From Mediterraneibacter catenae (GTDB lineage: Bacteria; Bacillota; Clostridia; Lachnospirales; Lachnospiraceae): DNA of 64,000 nt. The DNA lies in NCBI RefSeq assembly GCF_008691045.1, contig NZ_VMSO01000003.1, forward strand, positions 62,001 through 126,000. Reading direction: 5' to 3'. The position numbers were made by a program, and so were the translations under genes. The number at the start of each line of letters is the position of its first letter. Position 1 is the first letter of the stretch. The notes beneath the pieces are model-generated. The model searched no databases and was not told where the DNA came from. It worked only from the letters and a program-made list of their open reading frames with translations. Below are positions 7,929 to 16,852 of this stretch, piece after piece.

Positions 7929-9437
7929 ATGCTTTGCAGTACAGTGCGTCAGATTCTGGTCAATACAGAGAAGAAGTACGGTCCGGAGGACGCAATACGT
8001 TATAAAATCGGTAAAAACGAAATCGAATCCAAATCTTATACACAATTAAAACAAGATAGTGAGAGTTTCTCGAACGTGCTCAATAGCCTTGGAGAGCAGG
8101 GACAACATATCTCAGTGATCGGGATGACTTCCTATGAGTGGCTTGTGACATACTTCGGTACGGTCAACAGTGGAAGCGTAGTAGTTCCCCTGGATGTAAA
8201 TCTCCCGGCAGAGGATGTGTGCGATCTGATCGACCGCTCGGACTCTACAGTGCTTGTGTACGACGAAGTGAGGAAAGACGTGGCGGCGATCGCCAAGGAG
8301 CGCTGCCCGCAGTTGAAATATATCATTTCCATGCAGCAGGAAGAGCATGATGACCATGCGTCTTCATGGCAGAAACTCCTGGAAGAAAACAGAGGCAGCT
8401 TTGACTATGAGCCTCAGCCGGATCAGCTCTGTACGATCATGTTTACATCGGGCACGACCGGCAAGAGTAAGGGCGTCATGCTCACGCACAGAAATGTGGC
8501 GGAAAATGCGACTTGTCTGGATATGAAGATCCCGGAGCGGATCGTGATCATGACGGTGCTGCCGATCCACCATGCATACTGCCTGAGCATGGATATCCTC
8601 AAAGGTGTTTCACTGGGGGCGGTCATCTGTATCAATGATTCTCTCATAAGAGTTGCGAAGAATATTAAGCTCTTCAAGCCGGAGATGATCCTTATGGTGC
8701 CGCTGATGATCGAGACGATGGCAAAGAAGCTGGAGGAGGCGTCTCTCCTTCCGGCAAAGATCGTGAAGAATCAGGTGTTTGGAAAACAGTTCCACACGAT
8801 CTGCAGCGGTGGTGCGTATCTTGATCCTTCATATATCGATATGTTTAAGAAATATGATATCACGATCCAGCAGGGATACGGTATGACGGAGTGCGCGCCG
8901 GTCATCAGTGTCTCACAGAGCTGGAATATCCGCAAAGATGCTGTAGGGCAGCTTATCCCCAACTGTGAGGCGAAGACTGTGGACGGGGAGCTGTGGGTAA
9001 AAGGCAGCAGCGTTATGCAGGGGTACTACAAGATGCCCGAGGAGACTGCGGAGACGCTTGAGGACGGCTGGCTTAAGACGGGCGACCTGGGATATGTGGA
9101 CGAGGATGGATTCGTCTATCTGACCGGACGTAAGAAAAACCTGATCATCACGAAGAACGGCGAGAACGTATCTCCGGAAGAGCTGGAGAATGCGCTCAGC
9201 ACAAACCGGCTTGTGGGTGAGGTGCTTGTCCGTGAGAAAGGCGGAGTGATCGAGGCGGAGATCTATCCTGATCAGGATTACGTGAAGAAGAAAAGGATCA
9301 AAGATGTGCAGGCCAAACTTCAGGAAGTAATCGATGAGTACAATAAAACTGCAGCTCCGCAGAAGAGGATTTACAGTCTGATCGTAAGGGACACGGAGTT
9401 CGAGAAGACGACTACAAGGAAGATCAAGAGGTTTTAA
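7929..9437 (+). CDS. AMP-dependent acyl ligase (acyl-CoA synthetase / adenylation enzyme)
   Basis: This 502-residue ANL-superfamily enzyme would activate a carboxylic acid as acyl-AMP and load it on CoA or on the neighbouring carrier protein. All core motifs are present: the P-loop TSGTTGKSKG near residue 170, GYGMTECAP, the hinge TGDLGYVDEDGF, and GRKKNLIITKNGENVSPEE. The C-terminal catalytic Lys is in TTRKIKRF. It is nearest to long-chain acyl-CoA synthetases and free-standing FadD-like AMP ligases; the specificity cannot be read by eye. I chose the ATG at 7929 because AGAAAGGA lies upstream; the 20-codon extension to 7869 has no ribosome site. It is the last gene of the TetR-linked operon. 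Confidence 0.88.
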   Translation: MLCSTVRQILVNTEKKYGPEDAIRYKIGKNEIESKSYTQLKQDSESFSNVLNSLGEQGQHISVIGMTSYEWLVTYFGTVNSGSVVVPLDVNLPAEDVCDLIDRSDSTVLVYDEVRKDVAAIAKERCPQLKYIISMQQEEHDDHASSWQKLLEENRGSFDYEPQPDQLCTIMFTSGTTGKSKGVMLTHRNVAENATCLDMKIPERIVIMTVLPIHHAYCLSMDILKGVSLGAVICINDSLIRVAKNIKLFKPEMILMVPLMIETMAKKLEEASLLPAKIVKNQVFGKQFHTICSGGAYLDPSYIDMFKKYDITIQQGYGMTECAPVISVSQSWNIRKDAVGQLIPNCEAKTVDGELWVKGSSVMQGYYKMPEETAETLEDGWLKTGDLGYVDEDGFVYLTGRKKNLIITKNGENVSPEELENALSTNRLVGEVLVREKGGVIEAEIYPDQDYVKKKRIKDVQAKLQEVIDEYNKTAAPQKRIYSLIVRDTEFEKTTTRKIKRF

Positions 9438-9451
9438 TGATGTTGGGGTCA

Positions 9452-9495
9452 AAAGCTCCCGGGCGCGATGTGAGATAACGTCGGCCGGGAGCTTT
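9452..9495 (+). terminator. Hairpin ending the ligase operon
   Basis: AAAGCTCCCGG pairs perfectly with CCGGGAGCTTT over a 22-base loop, starting 14 bases after the ligase stop. Only three T's end the stem, so termination may be partial. Confidence 0.6.
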
Positions 9496-9584
9496 CCTGT
9501 ATCAGTGTTGGTATACAGGTGTATTGTACCCCCCCCTGTATTCTGATGCTATAGCGGTTTTATGAATAGTTGTGGTGAACGAAC

Positions 9585-9613
9585 TTGACGGCGTCGAGAG
9601 ATACTTGTTAATA
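9585..9613 (+). promoter_or_regulatory. Promoter of coaX
   Basis: TTGACG (9585-9590), a 17-bp spacer and TTAATA (9608-9613) lie 33 bp before the coaX start. Confidence 0.5.
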
Positions 9614-9646
9614 TAAGGAAAACAAATAATACGGGGAGGAAAGCCT

Positions 9647-10426
9647 ATGCTGCTTACGATCGATGTGGGAAATACAAATATAACAATGGGAGTGTTCGAG
9701 GAAGAGCTCCTGTTCGGCATGTTCCGCATGACGACAAAACGTCCGCGTACATCTGATGAATATGGAATGACGATCTGCGGCATACTGGAACACAGATCCA
9801 TTGCTCCGAAAGAGATTAAAGCTGTTATCATCGCATCGGTCGTACCTGATATCATGCATTCCCTGACGAGCGGGATTATCAAATATCTGCACACGACGCC
9901 CCTGATCGCGTCTGCGGATTCTGATACGGGCATCCTCGTGAATACGGATAATCCATCCAGGACAGGCCCTGACCGGATCGTCAATGCGGTGGCCGGATAT
10001 GCTATCTCAAAAGGACCGGCCATTGTGATTGATTTCGGCACGGCGACTACGTATGACCTGATCGGACCGGACGGTACACTGGAGGCGTGCATTATCGCAC
10101 CGGGCATTGAGACGGCCGGACGTTCTCTGTGGGGCGGAGCGGCGATGCTGCCGGCTATACAGATCCAGATGCCGGATACAGCCCTTGCGCGGGATACTGT
10201 CACAGGAATGCAGGGCGGGCTTGTATTCGGAGCCATCGGCCAGACGGAATACATTGTGAAGCGGATGAAAGAAGAATCCGGCTATACTGACGCGTATGTG
10301 ATCGCCACAGGCGGACTCGGGAAGATCGTTGCGAATGAGACGGAATGTATCAATCTGTACGATCCGCAGCTGACGCTCAACGGGCTGCGGCTGATCTATG
10401 AGAGGATGAAGGGGACTGACAAATAA
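9647..10426 (+). CDS. coaX: Type III pantothenate kinase
   Basis: This 259-residue cytoplasmic enzyme phosphorylates pantothenate in the first step of coenzyme A synthesis. The ASKHA fold is shown by the N-terminal phosphate motif LTIDVGNTNITMG, the substrate motif NPSRTGPDRIVNA, the central VIDFGTATTYD, and APGIETAGRSL and ATGGLG near the C-terminus. Length and motif spacing are typical for CoaX. GGGAGGA lies about 8 bases before the ATG. dusB follows after 5 bases, so the two are surely one transcript. Confidence 0.95.
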   Translation: MLLTIDVGNTNITMGVFEEELLFGMFRMTTKRPRTSDEYGMTICGILEHRSIAPKEIKAVIIASVVPDIMHSLTSGIIKYLHTTPLIASADSDTGILVNTDNPSRTGPDRIVNAVAGYAISKGPAIVIDFGTATTYDLIGPDGTLEACIIAPGIETAGRSLWGGAAMLPAIQIQMPDTALARDTVTGMQGGLVFGAIGQTEYIVKRMKEESGYTDAYVIATGGLGKIVANETECINLYDPQLTLNGLRLIYERMKGTDK

Positions 10427-10431
10427 GAATT

Positions 10432-11391
10432 ATGAAACACTTAAAGATAGGAAATATAGAACTTGAAAACCGATATATTCTCGGCCCCATGGCAGGTGTG
10501 ACTGACCTGCCATTTCGTCTGCTCTGCCGTGAGCAGGGGGCAGGTCTGCTCTGTATGGAGATGGTGAGCGCAAAGGCGATCTATTATAACAATAGAAATA
10601 CAGAGAGCCTGCTTGAGATTCATCCGGATGAAAAGCCGGTCTCCCTTCAGTTCTTCGGCTCAGACCCGAAGATCATGAGCGAGATGGCGAAACGGATCGA
10701 GGAGCGCCCGTTCGCAATCCTGGATATCAACATGGGGTGTCCGGTGCCGAAAGTTGTCAAAAACGGCGAGGGATCTGCGCTCATGAAGAATCCGAAACTG
10801 GTCTATGAGATCGTCAGTGCTATCGTAAAAGCAATCGACAAGCCGGTGACAGTGAAGATCCGGAAAGGCTTTGACGACGACCATGTAAATGCGGTGGAGA
10901 TCGCAAAGATCATAGAAGAAGCCGGAGCGGCAGCCGTGGCGGTCCATGGCCGGACGAGAGAACAGTATTACAGCGGAAAGGCGGACTGGGACATCATCCG
11001 TCAGGTGAAAGAGGCGGTATCGATCCCCGTTATCGGAAATGGCGATGTCACAAGCCCTCAGAAAGCGGACGAACTGGTGAAGCAGACCGGATGCGACGGC
11101 ATCATGATCGCAAGGGGAGCTCAGGGCAATCCGTGGATATTCTCTGAGATGATACATTGGGAAGAGACAGGCGAACTCCCGCCGAGACCGGACAAGGATG
11201 AAGTGCGGAAAATGATGCTCAGACATGCGCGCCTGCAGCTGGAGTACAAGGGGGAGTTTTCCGGTATCCGGGAGATGAGAAAACATGTGGCCTGGTACAC
11301 AAAAGGGCTGAAAGGAGCGGCACGTCTCAGGGAGAAAGTGAACGCGGTAGAGAGCCTGGAAGAACTGGAAAATCTCTTGACATCATTATAG
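10432..11391 (+). CDS. dusB: tRNA-dihydrouridine synthase
   Basis: This 319-residue flavoenzyme reduces uridines to dihydrouridine in the tRNA D-loop, using FMN and NADPH. The TIM-barrel signature is complete: GPMAGVTDLPFR, NMGCPVPKVVKNGEGSALMK with the catalytic Cys, VKIRKGF, VHGRTREQYYSG, PVIGNGDV and MIARGAQGNPW. The last 80 residues form the usual helical tRNA-binding domain. It is in the DusB/Dus1 clade by overall similarity. The gene follows coaX directly. The greA promoter overlaps its last codons. Confidence 0.93.
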   Translation: MKHLKIGNIELENRYILGPMAGVTDLPFRLLCREQGAGLLCMEMVSAKAIYYNNRNTESLLEIHPDEKPVSLQFFGSDPKIMSEMAKRIEERPFAILDINMGCPVPKVVKNGEGSALMKNPKLVYEIVSAIVKAIDKPVTVKIRKGFDDDHVNAVEIAKIIEEAGAAAVAVHGRTREQYYSGKADWDIIRQVKEAVSIPVIGNGDVTSPQKADELVKQTGCDGIMIARGAQGNPWIFSEMIHWEETGELPPRPDKDEVRKMMLRHARLQLEYKGEFSGIREMRKHVAWYTKGLKGAARLREKVNAVESLEELENLLTSL

Positions 11392-11405
11392 AGTTTGGTT
11401 ATAAT
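11377..11405 (+). promoter_or_regulatory. Consensus sigma-A promoter of greA
   Basis: A perfect TTGACA (11377-11382), a 17-bp spacer and a perfect TATAAT (11400-11405) are present. The -35 lies inside the last codons of dusB. The greA start is about 110 bp downstream, so the mRNA has a long leader of around 100 nt. Confidence 0.88.
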
Positions 11406-11514
11406 ATTGAAATTGCGAAATAGACTTAAATGACAGTGTTGCAGGATATGCGGTCCTGTATGAAAGACATCAAAATAGAAAGAAACTTAAGGAAACAGAA
11501 AGGAAGCGTAACCA

Positions 11515-12000
11515 ATGGCAGAGGCAAAGAAAAGATTACTTACTTATGCCGGATTAAAGGCACTTGAGGATGAACTTGAAGACCTTAAAGTGGTGAAGAG
11601 AAAAGAAGTTGCAGCTAAGATCAAAGAAGCGAGAGAGCAGGGCGACCTCTCCGAGAACGCAGAGTATGATGCTGCAAAGGACGAGCAGAGAGATATCGAA
11701 GCCCGTATTGAGGAGCTTGAAGGAATCCTGAAAAATGCAGAGGTAGTCGTTGAAGATGAAGTTGACTTTGACAAGATCAATGTGGGATGTACGGTAAAAG
11801 TATTTGACATCACATATGACGAGGAGATGGAGTTCAAGATCGTCGGATCTACAGAGGCGAACAGTCTTGAAGGAAAGATTTCCAACGAGTCGCCGGTAGG
11901 CCAGGCACTCATGGGAAAGAAAGTCGGTGAGACAGTAAATGTAGAGACACAGGCCGGGGAGATCCAGTATAAAGTACTTGAGATCAGCCGTTCAAAGTAA
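11515..12000 (+). CDS. greA: Transcription elongation factor GreA
   Basis: This 161-residue factor inserts its coiled coil into the RNA polymerase secondary channel and stimulates cleavage of backtracked RNA. The N-terminal coiled coil covers about residues 10-80, with the acidic tip sequence DLSENAEYDAAKDEQ. The C-terminal FKBP-like globular domain contains ISNESPVGQALMGKKVGE. Length and both domains are complete. It has its own strong promoter. lysS follows after 79 bases and is probably co-transcribed. Confidence 0.96.
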   Translation: MAEAKKRLLTYAGLKALEDELEDLKVVKRKEVAAKIKEAREQGDLSENAEYDAAKDEQRDIEARIEELEGILKNAEVVVEDEVDFDKINVGCTVKVFDITYDEEMEFKIVGSTEANSLEGKISNESPVGQALMGKKVGETVNVETQAGEIQYKVLEISRSK

Positions 12001-12015
12001 ACATATGACATGACA

Positions 12016-12050
12016 CAGACCTCTTAATACGCAGATGATTAAGAGGTCTG
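12016..12050 (+). other. Perfect 13-bp stem-loop between greA and lysS
   Basis: CAGACCTCTTAAT (12016-12028) pairs without mismatch with ATTAAGAGGTCTG (12038-12050) over a 9-base loop. No T run follows, so it is not a classical terminator. It lies 30 bases before the lysS start and may stabilise or cut the greA-lysS mRNA. Confidence 0.65.
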
Positions 12051-12079
12051 AGTTCGCGTGTAAGGAAGGAGAAAAGACA

Positions 12080-13999
12080 TTGGCACAGCAGCAGAAAAAC
12101 GGACAGGAACCAGATCTGAACCAGTTAAGAAAGGTGCGCCGCGAGAAACTCGCGGAGCTGCAGCAGAACGGAAAAGATCCGTTTGTTATCACCAAATACG
12201 ACCAGACACATCACAGTCAGGAAATCAAAGACAGTTTTGATGAACTTGAGGGCAAGACAGTATCCATCGCAGGACGCATGATGTCCAAGCGTGTAATGGG
12301 TAAAGCATCTTTCTGTAATGTGCAGGATCTTAAAGGAAATATTCAGTCCTATGTGGCACGTGACAGTGTCGGAGAGGAAAACTACAAAGAGTTTAAGAAG
12401 CTGGATGTAGGCGACGTGATCGGTATCGAGGGTGAAGTCTTCAAGACGAAGACGGGCGAGATGTCCATCCACGCATCCCATGTGACGCTCCTCTCCAAGA
12501 GTCTCCAGATTCTTCCGGAGAAGTTCCACGGACTGACGAATACAGACACACGTTACCGTCAGAGATATGTGGATCTTATCATGAATCCGGAAGTGAAGGA
12601 TACATTTATCAAACGGTCCAGAATCATAAGCGCGATCCGTAAGTATCTGGATGGACAGGGCTTCATGGAAGTTGAGACTCCGATGCTCGTGGCTAATGCC
12701 GGCGGCGCTGCTGCGAGACCTTTTGAGACACATTTCAATGCACTGAACGAAGATCTGAAGCTTCGCATTTCTCTTGAGCTTTATCTTAAGAGACTGATCG
12801 TGGGCGGACTTGAGAAAGTGTATGAGATCGGCCGTGTGTTCAGAAATGAAGGTCTTGACACAAGACACAATCCGGAGTTCACACTGATGGAACTCTATCA
12901 GGCATATACAGATTACAACGGAATGATGGATCTGACAGAGAACCTGTACCGTCACGTGGCACAGGAAGTGCTTGGAACGACAAAGATCGTTTATAATGGC
13001 ATCGAGATGGATCTCGGCAAACCGTTCGAGCGCATCACGATGGTAGACGCCGTAAAGAAATACGCAGGCGTAGACTGGAATGAAGTAGAAACTCTGGAGC
13101 AGGCAAGAGAGATTGCGAAAGAGCACAATATCGAGTTCGAGGAGAGACATAAGAAGGGCGATATCCTGAACCTATTCTTCGAGGAGTATGTAGAGGAGCA
13201 TCTGGTACAGCCGACATTCGTTATGGATCATCCGATCGAGATCTCCCCGCTCACAAAGAAGAAACCGGAGAATCCGGACTATGTAGAGCGTTTCGAGTTC
13301 TTCATGAACGGCTGGGAGATGGCCAACGCTTACTCCGAGCTCAATGATCCGATCGATCAGAGAGAGCGCTTCAAAGCACAGGAAGAACAGCTCGCACAGG
13401 GCGATGAGGAAGCTAACACGACAGATGAAGACTTCCTGAACGCTCTGGAGATTGGTATGCCGCCGACAGGTGGTATCGGATTTGGCATCGACAGAATGTG
13501 CATGCTGCTCACAGACAGCGCGGCAATCAGGGACGTGCTGCTGTTCCCCACAATGAAGAGCATCGGCGGAGCCGAAGGTAAGAAAACGGACAAGAAAGAG
13601 GAGTTCGAGCCGGCTGTGAAGATCGATCTTTCCAAGGTGAAAGTCGAGCCGCTGTTCGAGGATGCCGTTGATTTTGACACCTTCAGCAAGTCCGATTTCC
13701 GGGTTGTAAAGGTGGAAGCATGCGAGGCAGTTCCGAAGAGTAAGAAGCTCCTGAAGTTCACACTGAACGACGGAACAGACCGGAAACGCACGATTTTAAG
13801 CGGAATTCACGAGTATTACGAGCCGGAAGAGCTGGTCGGAAAGACCTGTGTGGCGATCACAAATCTGCCGCCGAGGAAGATGATGGGTATCGACTCCGAG
13901 GGTATGCTGATCAGTGCAGTACATGAGTACGACGGGCAGGAAGCATTGAATCTGCTGATGCTGGATGATAGTATTCCGGCAGGAGCGAAGCTCTACTAA
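12080..13999 (+). CDS. lysS: Lysyl-tRNA synthetase (class II) with C-terminal tRNA-binding domain
   Basis: This 639-residue enzyme charges tRNA-Lys. After the OB-fold anticodon domain, the class II core is complete: motif 1 around [10 protein letters not shown], motif 2 in [17 protein letters not shown], and motif 3 in [10 protein letters not shown]. LysRS usually ends near residue 500. Here about 100 more residues carry an EMAPII/Trbp111-type OB domain ([36 protein letters not shown]), as on MetRS. That extension would increase tRNA affinity. Translation probably starts at TTG 12080, because AAGGAAGGAG sits 9 bases upstream; the in-frame ATG at 12035 is within the stem-loop and lacks a ribosome site. 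Confidence 0.93.
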   Translation: MAQQQKNGQEPDLNQLRKVRREKLAELQQNGKDPFVITKYDQTHHSQEIKDSFDELEGKTVSIAGRMMSKRVMGKASFCNVQDLKGNIQSYVARDSVGEENYKEFKKLDVGDVIGIEGEVFKTKTGEMSIHASHVTLLSKSLQILPEKFHGLTNTDTRYRQRYVDLIMNPEVKDTFIKRSRIISAIRKYLDGQGFMEVETPMLVANAGGAAARPFETHFNALNEDLKLRISLELYLKRLIVGGLEKVYEIGRVFRNEGLDTRHNPEFTLMELYQAYTDYNGMMDLTENLYRHVAQEVLGTTKIVYNGIEMDLGKPFERITMVDAVKKYAGVDWNEVETLEQAREIAKEHNIEFEERHKKGDILNLFFEEYVEEHLVQPTFVMDHPIEISPLTKKKPENPDYVERFEFFMNGWEMANAYSELNDPIDQRERFKAQEEQLAQGDEEANTTDEDFLNALEIGMPPTGGIGFGIDRMCMLLTDSAAIRDVLLFPTMKSIGGAEGKKTDKKEEFEPAVKIDLSKVKVEPLFEDAVDFDTFSKSDFRVVKVEACEAVPKSKKLLKFTLNDGTDRKRTILSGIHEYYEPEELVGKTCVAITNLPPRKMMGIDSEGMLISAVHEYDGQEALNLLMLDDSIPAGAKLY

Positions 14000-14020
14000 G
14001 GATAAGAAATGACCCTCAGA

Positions 14021-14060
14021 TTTGACAGCAAAAATTCATTTTGACAACAATTTGACAACA
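14021..14060 (+). repeat. Three direct repeats TTTGACARCA after lysS
   Basis: TTTGACAGCA (14021-14030), TTTGACAACA (14040-14049) and TTTGACAACA (14051-14060) lie 21-60 bases downstream of the lysS stop in AT-rich, non-coding sequence. The pattern could be arm-type sites of an old integrase attachment region or just low-complexity sequence. No integrase is nearby. Confidence 0.45.
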
Positions 14061-14141
14061 AAAACCAAAGCGAATACGAATTATTATGACGTATTGTAAG
14101 AAGTTGTCGCTCGTCCATTTCAGGCAAAACAGATTGCTTAG

Positions 14142-14182
14142 GGCACTTTTTGAAAGATGAACTTTCAAAAAGTGCCTTTTTT
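14142..14182 (+). terminator. Strong intrinsic terminator
   Basis: GGCACTTTTTGAAAG pairs perfectly with CTTTCAAAAAGTGCC over a 5-base loop and is followed by six T's. It ends the greA-lysS transcript 142 bases after lysS. Confidence 0.93.
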
Positions 14183-14434
14183 GATGCAGTCAAAAAACAT
14201 CAGTGGTGGTCAGGATCAAGAATGGAGAATCAAAAGTTTGAAACAAAGGATTAAGATAGATCTTTCTACAGATGATGTCATTACACCTTCAGCAATCCGT
14301 TACAGTTATCGTCTATACAAGAACTGTCATACGAAAAGTATGCAGTCGATGATGGAAAATATTACACATATGTTTCCTTTATCTGTAATGCTATAATGCG
14401 AAAGACAATAAAAACAGCAGGAGGAAATTAGTGT
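14183..14434 (+). promoter_or_regulatory. Intergenic region with extended -10 promoter
   Basis: No gene is recognisable between the terminator and the surface-protein gene. At 14389-14397 there is a perfect extended -10, TG-C-TATAAT, 38 bases before the surface-protein start, with no clear -35. A 79-codon open frame overlaps the terminator and looks random. Confidence 0.6.
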
Positions 14435-16780
14435 ATGAAAAGAAGATGGACAGGCTTTCTGGCCGCAGTTGTGATACTTGTAAGTTCATGCCTGCCCGCA
14501 TTAAGTACAATAGCCGCAGAAAAAGAAGAAACAGCATCCCGGGCAGCCGCGTATACTGCGGGGATGGAGCGTAAACAGGCAGACTACACTGTGATCTATA
14601 CCGCAAGAGACGGGGAGAACGAAACAGTTCTGGCAAAGGAGATATTCCGGGCTCCTGTGGGAGAGACAGTAAACATACAGCATAAAGATTTTAAAAATTA
14701 CGCAAGAGAAGCAGGACAGGATATGACGATACTCGTCACTGCGGACGGCAGGGCGGTAAAGAAAGTCTATTATACAAGGTTATTTTATGACCGTATCGTA
14801 TTCCGCACGGAAGGTACATATATTTCTCCTATATATGGATGGGCAGGCCGGGATATAAGCGACGATATTGCAAAAATTAAAGATCCTGTCTGGCCGGGAT
14901 ATGTTTTCCGGGGATGGGACAGGGAAATTCCGTCTGTTATGCCGGAGGGGGAATACGTGGTAAATGCGCTGTGGGAGCCGGGAGAGAGCCGGTATACTGT
15001 CCTGCGCTGGATGGAGAATGCGGAGGATGAGGGGTATACGCTTCTGGGAGATACGGAAGTCAGGACAGCGCAGACCGGCACTGTGGTCACGGCTTCGCAG
15101 GCAGATATAGACAGAGCGGGAATAATGGCAGACTGGTTCCCTGATTCGGATTACTATAAGGATTACTATGGGTTCGATTATGCCAGGTGCGAAGATGTAG
15201 AGGTGACGGCAGATGGAAGGGCGGTGCTGAATCTTTATTATGACAGAGAAATATGGACAATTAATCTGCATGAAGAAGCAGCGCATGAGTCTGAGGCAAG
15301 TGACTCTCTCGTGCCAAATGATGATATCTGGTATACGGCTCAGGGAAAATACGGCGCCCCGCTTCCGGATGATTTCCCGACCATGGAGGAAATGGAAGCA
15401 TACTATATGGGAAAAACACAGTTTCAGGATGTACAGTTCTTAGGCGTCCGGGACGAGTTCGAGGCGGTCAGCAGGCATCTGGATACATTTTATTTTCAGG
15501 ATCTTGCTGTGGGAAACCATACATTTGATGCTTATCCATGGCTGGAGCGGGATTCGTATCCTGTTTATGTGACATATCTGAAGGAATCTGCGGATGGAAG
15601 ATTCCGCAAGGTGCGTGTGGAAAGCGCTCAGGTTGATAAAAATCCGGCGGTGTATGGCGCGGAGATTACTGTTCTGCATCCCAAAGGACTGACGTGTGAG
15701 GGAGGCTGGTACACGACTGGTAATTCTGTTGAGGAGTGTGAACAGAAAGAGAAGATACCGATCAGTGACGGGCAGATTCTTTCGGACGGAAAATGTGTTT
15801 TCCGAAATGTAGGGTCACACCTGTTCGTTTATCTGAAGCGTGATACTTTCACATTGAATTATATAGACGGAAGAAATGACGGAGAAAGTGTTATCTACAG
15901 AAAGGAAAAAGTGACATACAGAGATAAGGTAAGCCTGGAGTATAGGCCGGAGCAGGGAGAAGAACATTCAGGAGACCGGTTCGCGGGATGGTATCTCAGC
16001 CCCGCACTGACAGATTCAGGCAATCCACTTACTGTATTGCGGATACCGGCTCAGGATGTAAATGTATATGCCGGCTGGTATCCGGCAGAGTGGTCTGTCA
16101 GATTTGAGGTTCAAGGAGAGGTGGAAGTGCCGGGGGAGCAGATAGTTCTGGATGGTACTCTTGCGGAAATACCACAGGAACCTGAGAGAGAGGGACACAT
16201 TTTTCTGGGATGGTTCTCCGATCCGGGCGAAACTGATGTACGACAGGCATGGGATTTTTGGCGGCCGGTGGAAAGTGATATAACTCTCTACGCCGGCTGG
16301 CATCCCGTAGGAGATACAGTATATACTGTACGGCATGTGATTGAAGGAGAGAGCGACCCATTTTATGAAGCGGCGGGTACAGGCAAAAGTGGAGATATTA
16401 TTTTTGTCAGGCCTCTCTACATATCAGATGAGGGATATCCGTCAGATCAATATCTGGAAACCGAATCTGTGGGAAAGAAAATCACGCTGAAACAGAATGA
16501 AGACAATATAATTACATTCACATATAAAAAGACAGATGCTGAGGGAGAAGAAACTCTGCCGGATTCCGGCCGGGAAGAACTGGATTCGGATACCACAGAT
16601 AAAGGAGCAAAGCCGGGCAGCGGAGACGCGGGGGATATGCCGGATACGGGAGACGACGATATAATACCGGATACCGGTAACCGGGCATATCCGCACCGGG
16701 TGATCCTGACTATGGCAGCAGCCCTGTGTCTGGCTGCAGGAATGGCGCTTTGGAGAAAAAGTATATCCGGCTCTCTATGA
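14435..16780 (+). CDS. Large cell-surface protein with InlB/Flg_new-type repeats and PDTG anchor
   Basis: This 781-residue exported protein has a signal peptide at residues 1-29. The middle holds several Listeria-Bacteroides beta-grasp repeats (InlB_B type), seen as GYVFRGWDREI, DRFAGWYLSPALTD, NVYAGWYP, GHIFLGWFSDPGETD and ITLYAGWHP. A MucBP-like segment (TVRHVIEGESDPFYEAAG) follows. The C-terminus has an acidic linker, a PDTG motif (IIPDTGN), a hydrophobic helix and a basic tail, which fits sortase anchoring to peptidoglycan. Likely roles are adhesion or host/mucus contact; no enzyme domain is seen. AGGAGG lies about 8 bases before the ATG. Confidence 0.82.
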   Translation: MKRRWTGFLAAVVILVSSCLPALSTIAAEKEETASRAAAYTAGMERKQADYTVIYTARDGENETVLAKEIFRAPVGETVNIQHKDFKNYAREAGQDMTILVTADGRAVKKVYYTRLFYDRIVFRTEGTYISPIYGWAGRDISDDIAKIKDPVWPGYVFRGWDREIPSVMPEGEYVVNALWEPGESRYTVLRWMENAEDEGYTLLGDTEVRTAQTGTVVTASQADIDRAGIMADWFPDSDYYKDYYGFDYARCEDVEVTADGRAVLNLYYDREIWTINLHEEAAHESEASDSLVPNDDIWYTAQGKYGAPLPDDFPTMEEMEAYYMGKTQFQDVQFLGVRDEFEAVSRHLDTFYFQDLAVGNHTFDAYPWLERDSYPVYVTYLKESADGRFRKVRVESAQVDKNPAVYGAEITVLHPKGLTCEGGWYTTGNSVEECEQKEKIPISDGQILSDGKCVFRNVGSHLFVYLKRDTFTLNYIDGRNDGESVIYRKEKVTYRDKVSLEYRPEQGEEHSGDRFAGWYLSPALTDSGNPLTVLRIPAQDVNVYAGWYPAEWSVRFEVQGEVEVPGEQIVLDGTLAEIPQEPEREGHIFLGWFSDPGETDVRQAWDFWRPVESDITLYAGWHPVGDTVYTVRHVIEGESDPFYEAAGTGKSGDIIFVRPLYISDEGYPSDQYLETESVGKKITLKQNEDNIITFTYKKTDAEGEETLPDSGREELDSDTTDKGAKPGSGDAGDMPDTGDDDIIPDTGNRAYPHRVILTMAAALCLAAGMALWRKSISGSL

Positions 16781-16810
16781 AATCAATCCTGTAGTGCCCA
16801 TGTATAGAAT

Positions 16811-16852
16811 GTGAAGAAGAGGAAACCTGTTATTCGGTTTCCTCTTCTTCAC
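16811..16852. terminator. Convergent 17-bp hairpin overlapping the anti-sigma gene end
   Basis: GTGAAGAAGAGGAAACC pairs perfectly with GGTTTCCTCTTCTTCAC over an 8-base loop. The right arm lies inside the last codons of the minus-strand anti-sigma gene. There is no clear T run on either side, yet the position between two convergent genes and the stem length suggest transcription termination in both directions. Confidence 0.65.

Noticed and set aside
12035..12079. ATG start of lysS at 12035
   Set aside because: It lies in a perfect stem-loop with no ribosome site, whereas TTG 12080 has AAGGAAGGAG at good distance.
12001..12080. T-box leader of lysS
   Set aside because: The gap is only 79 bases, with no T-box motif or terminator/antiterminator pair; only one stem is present.
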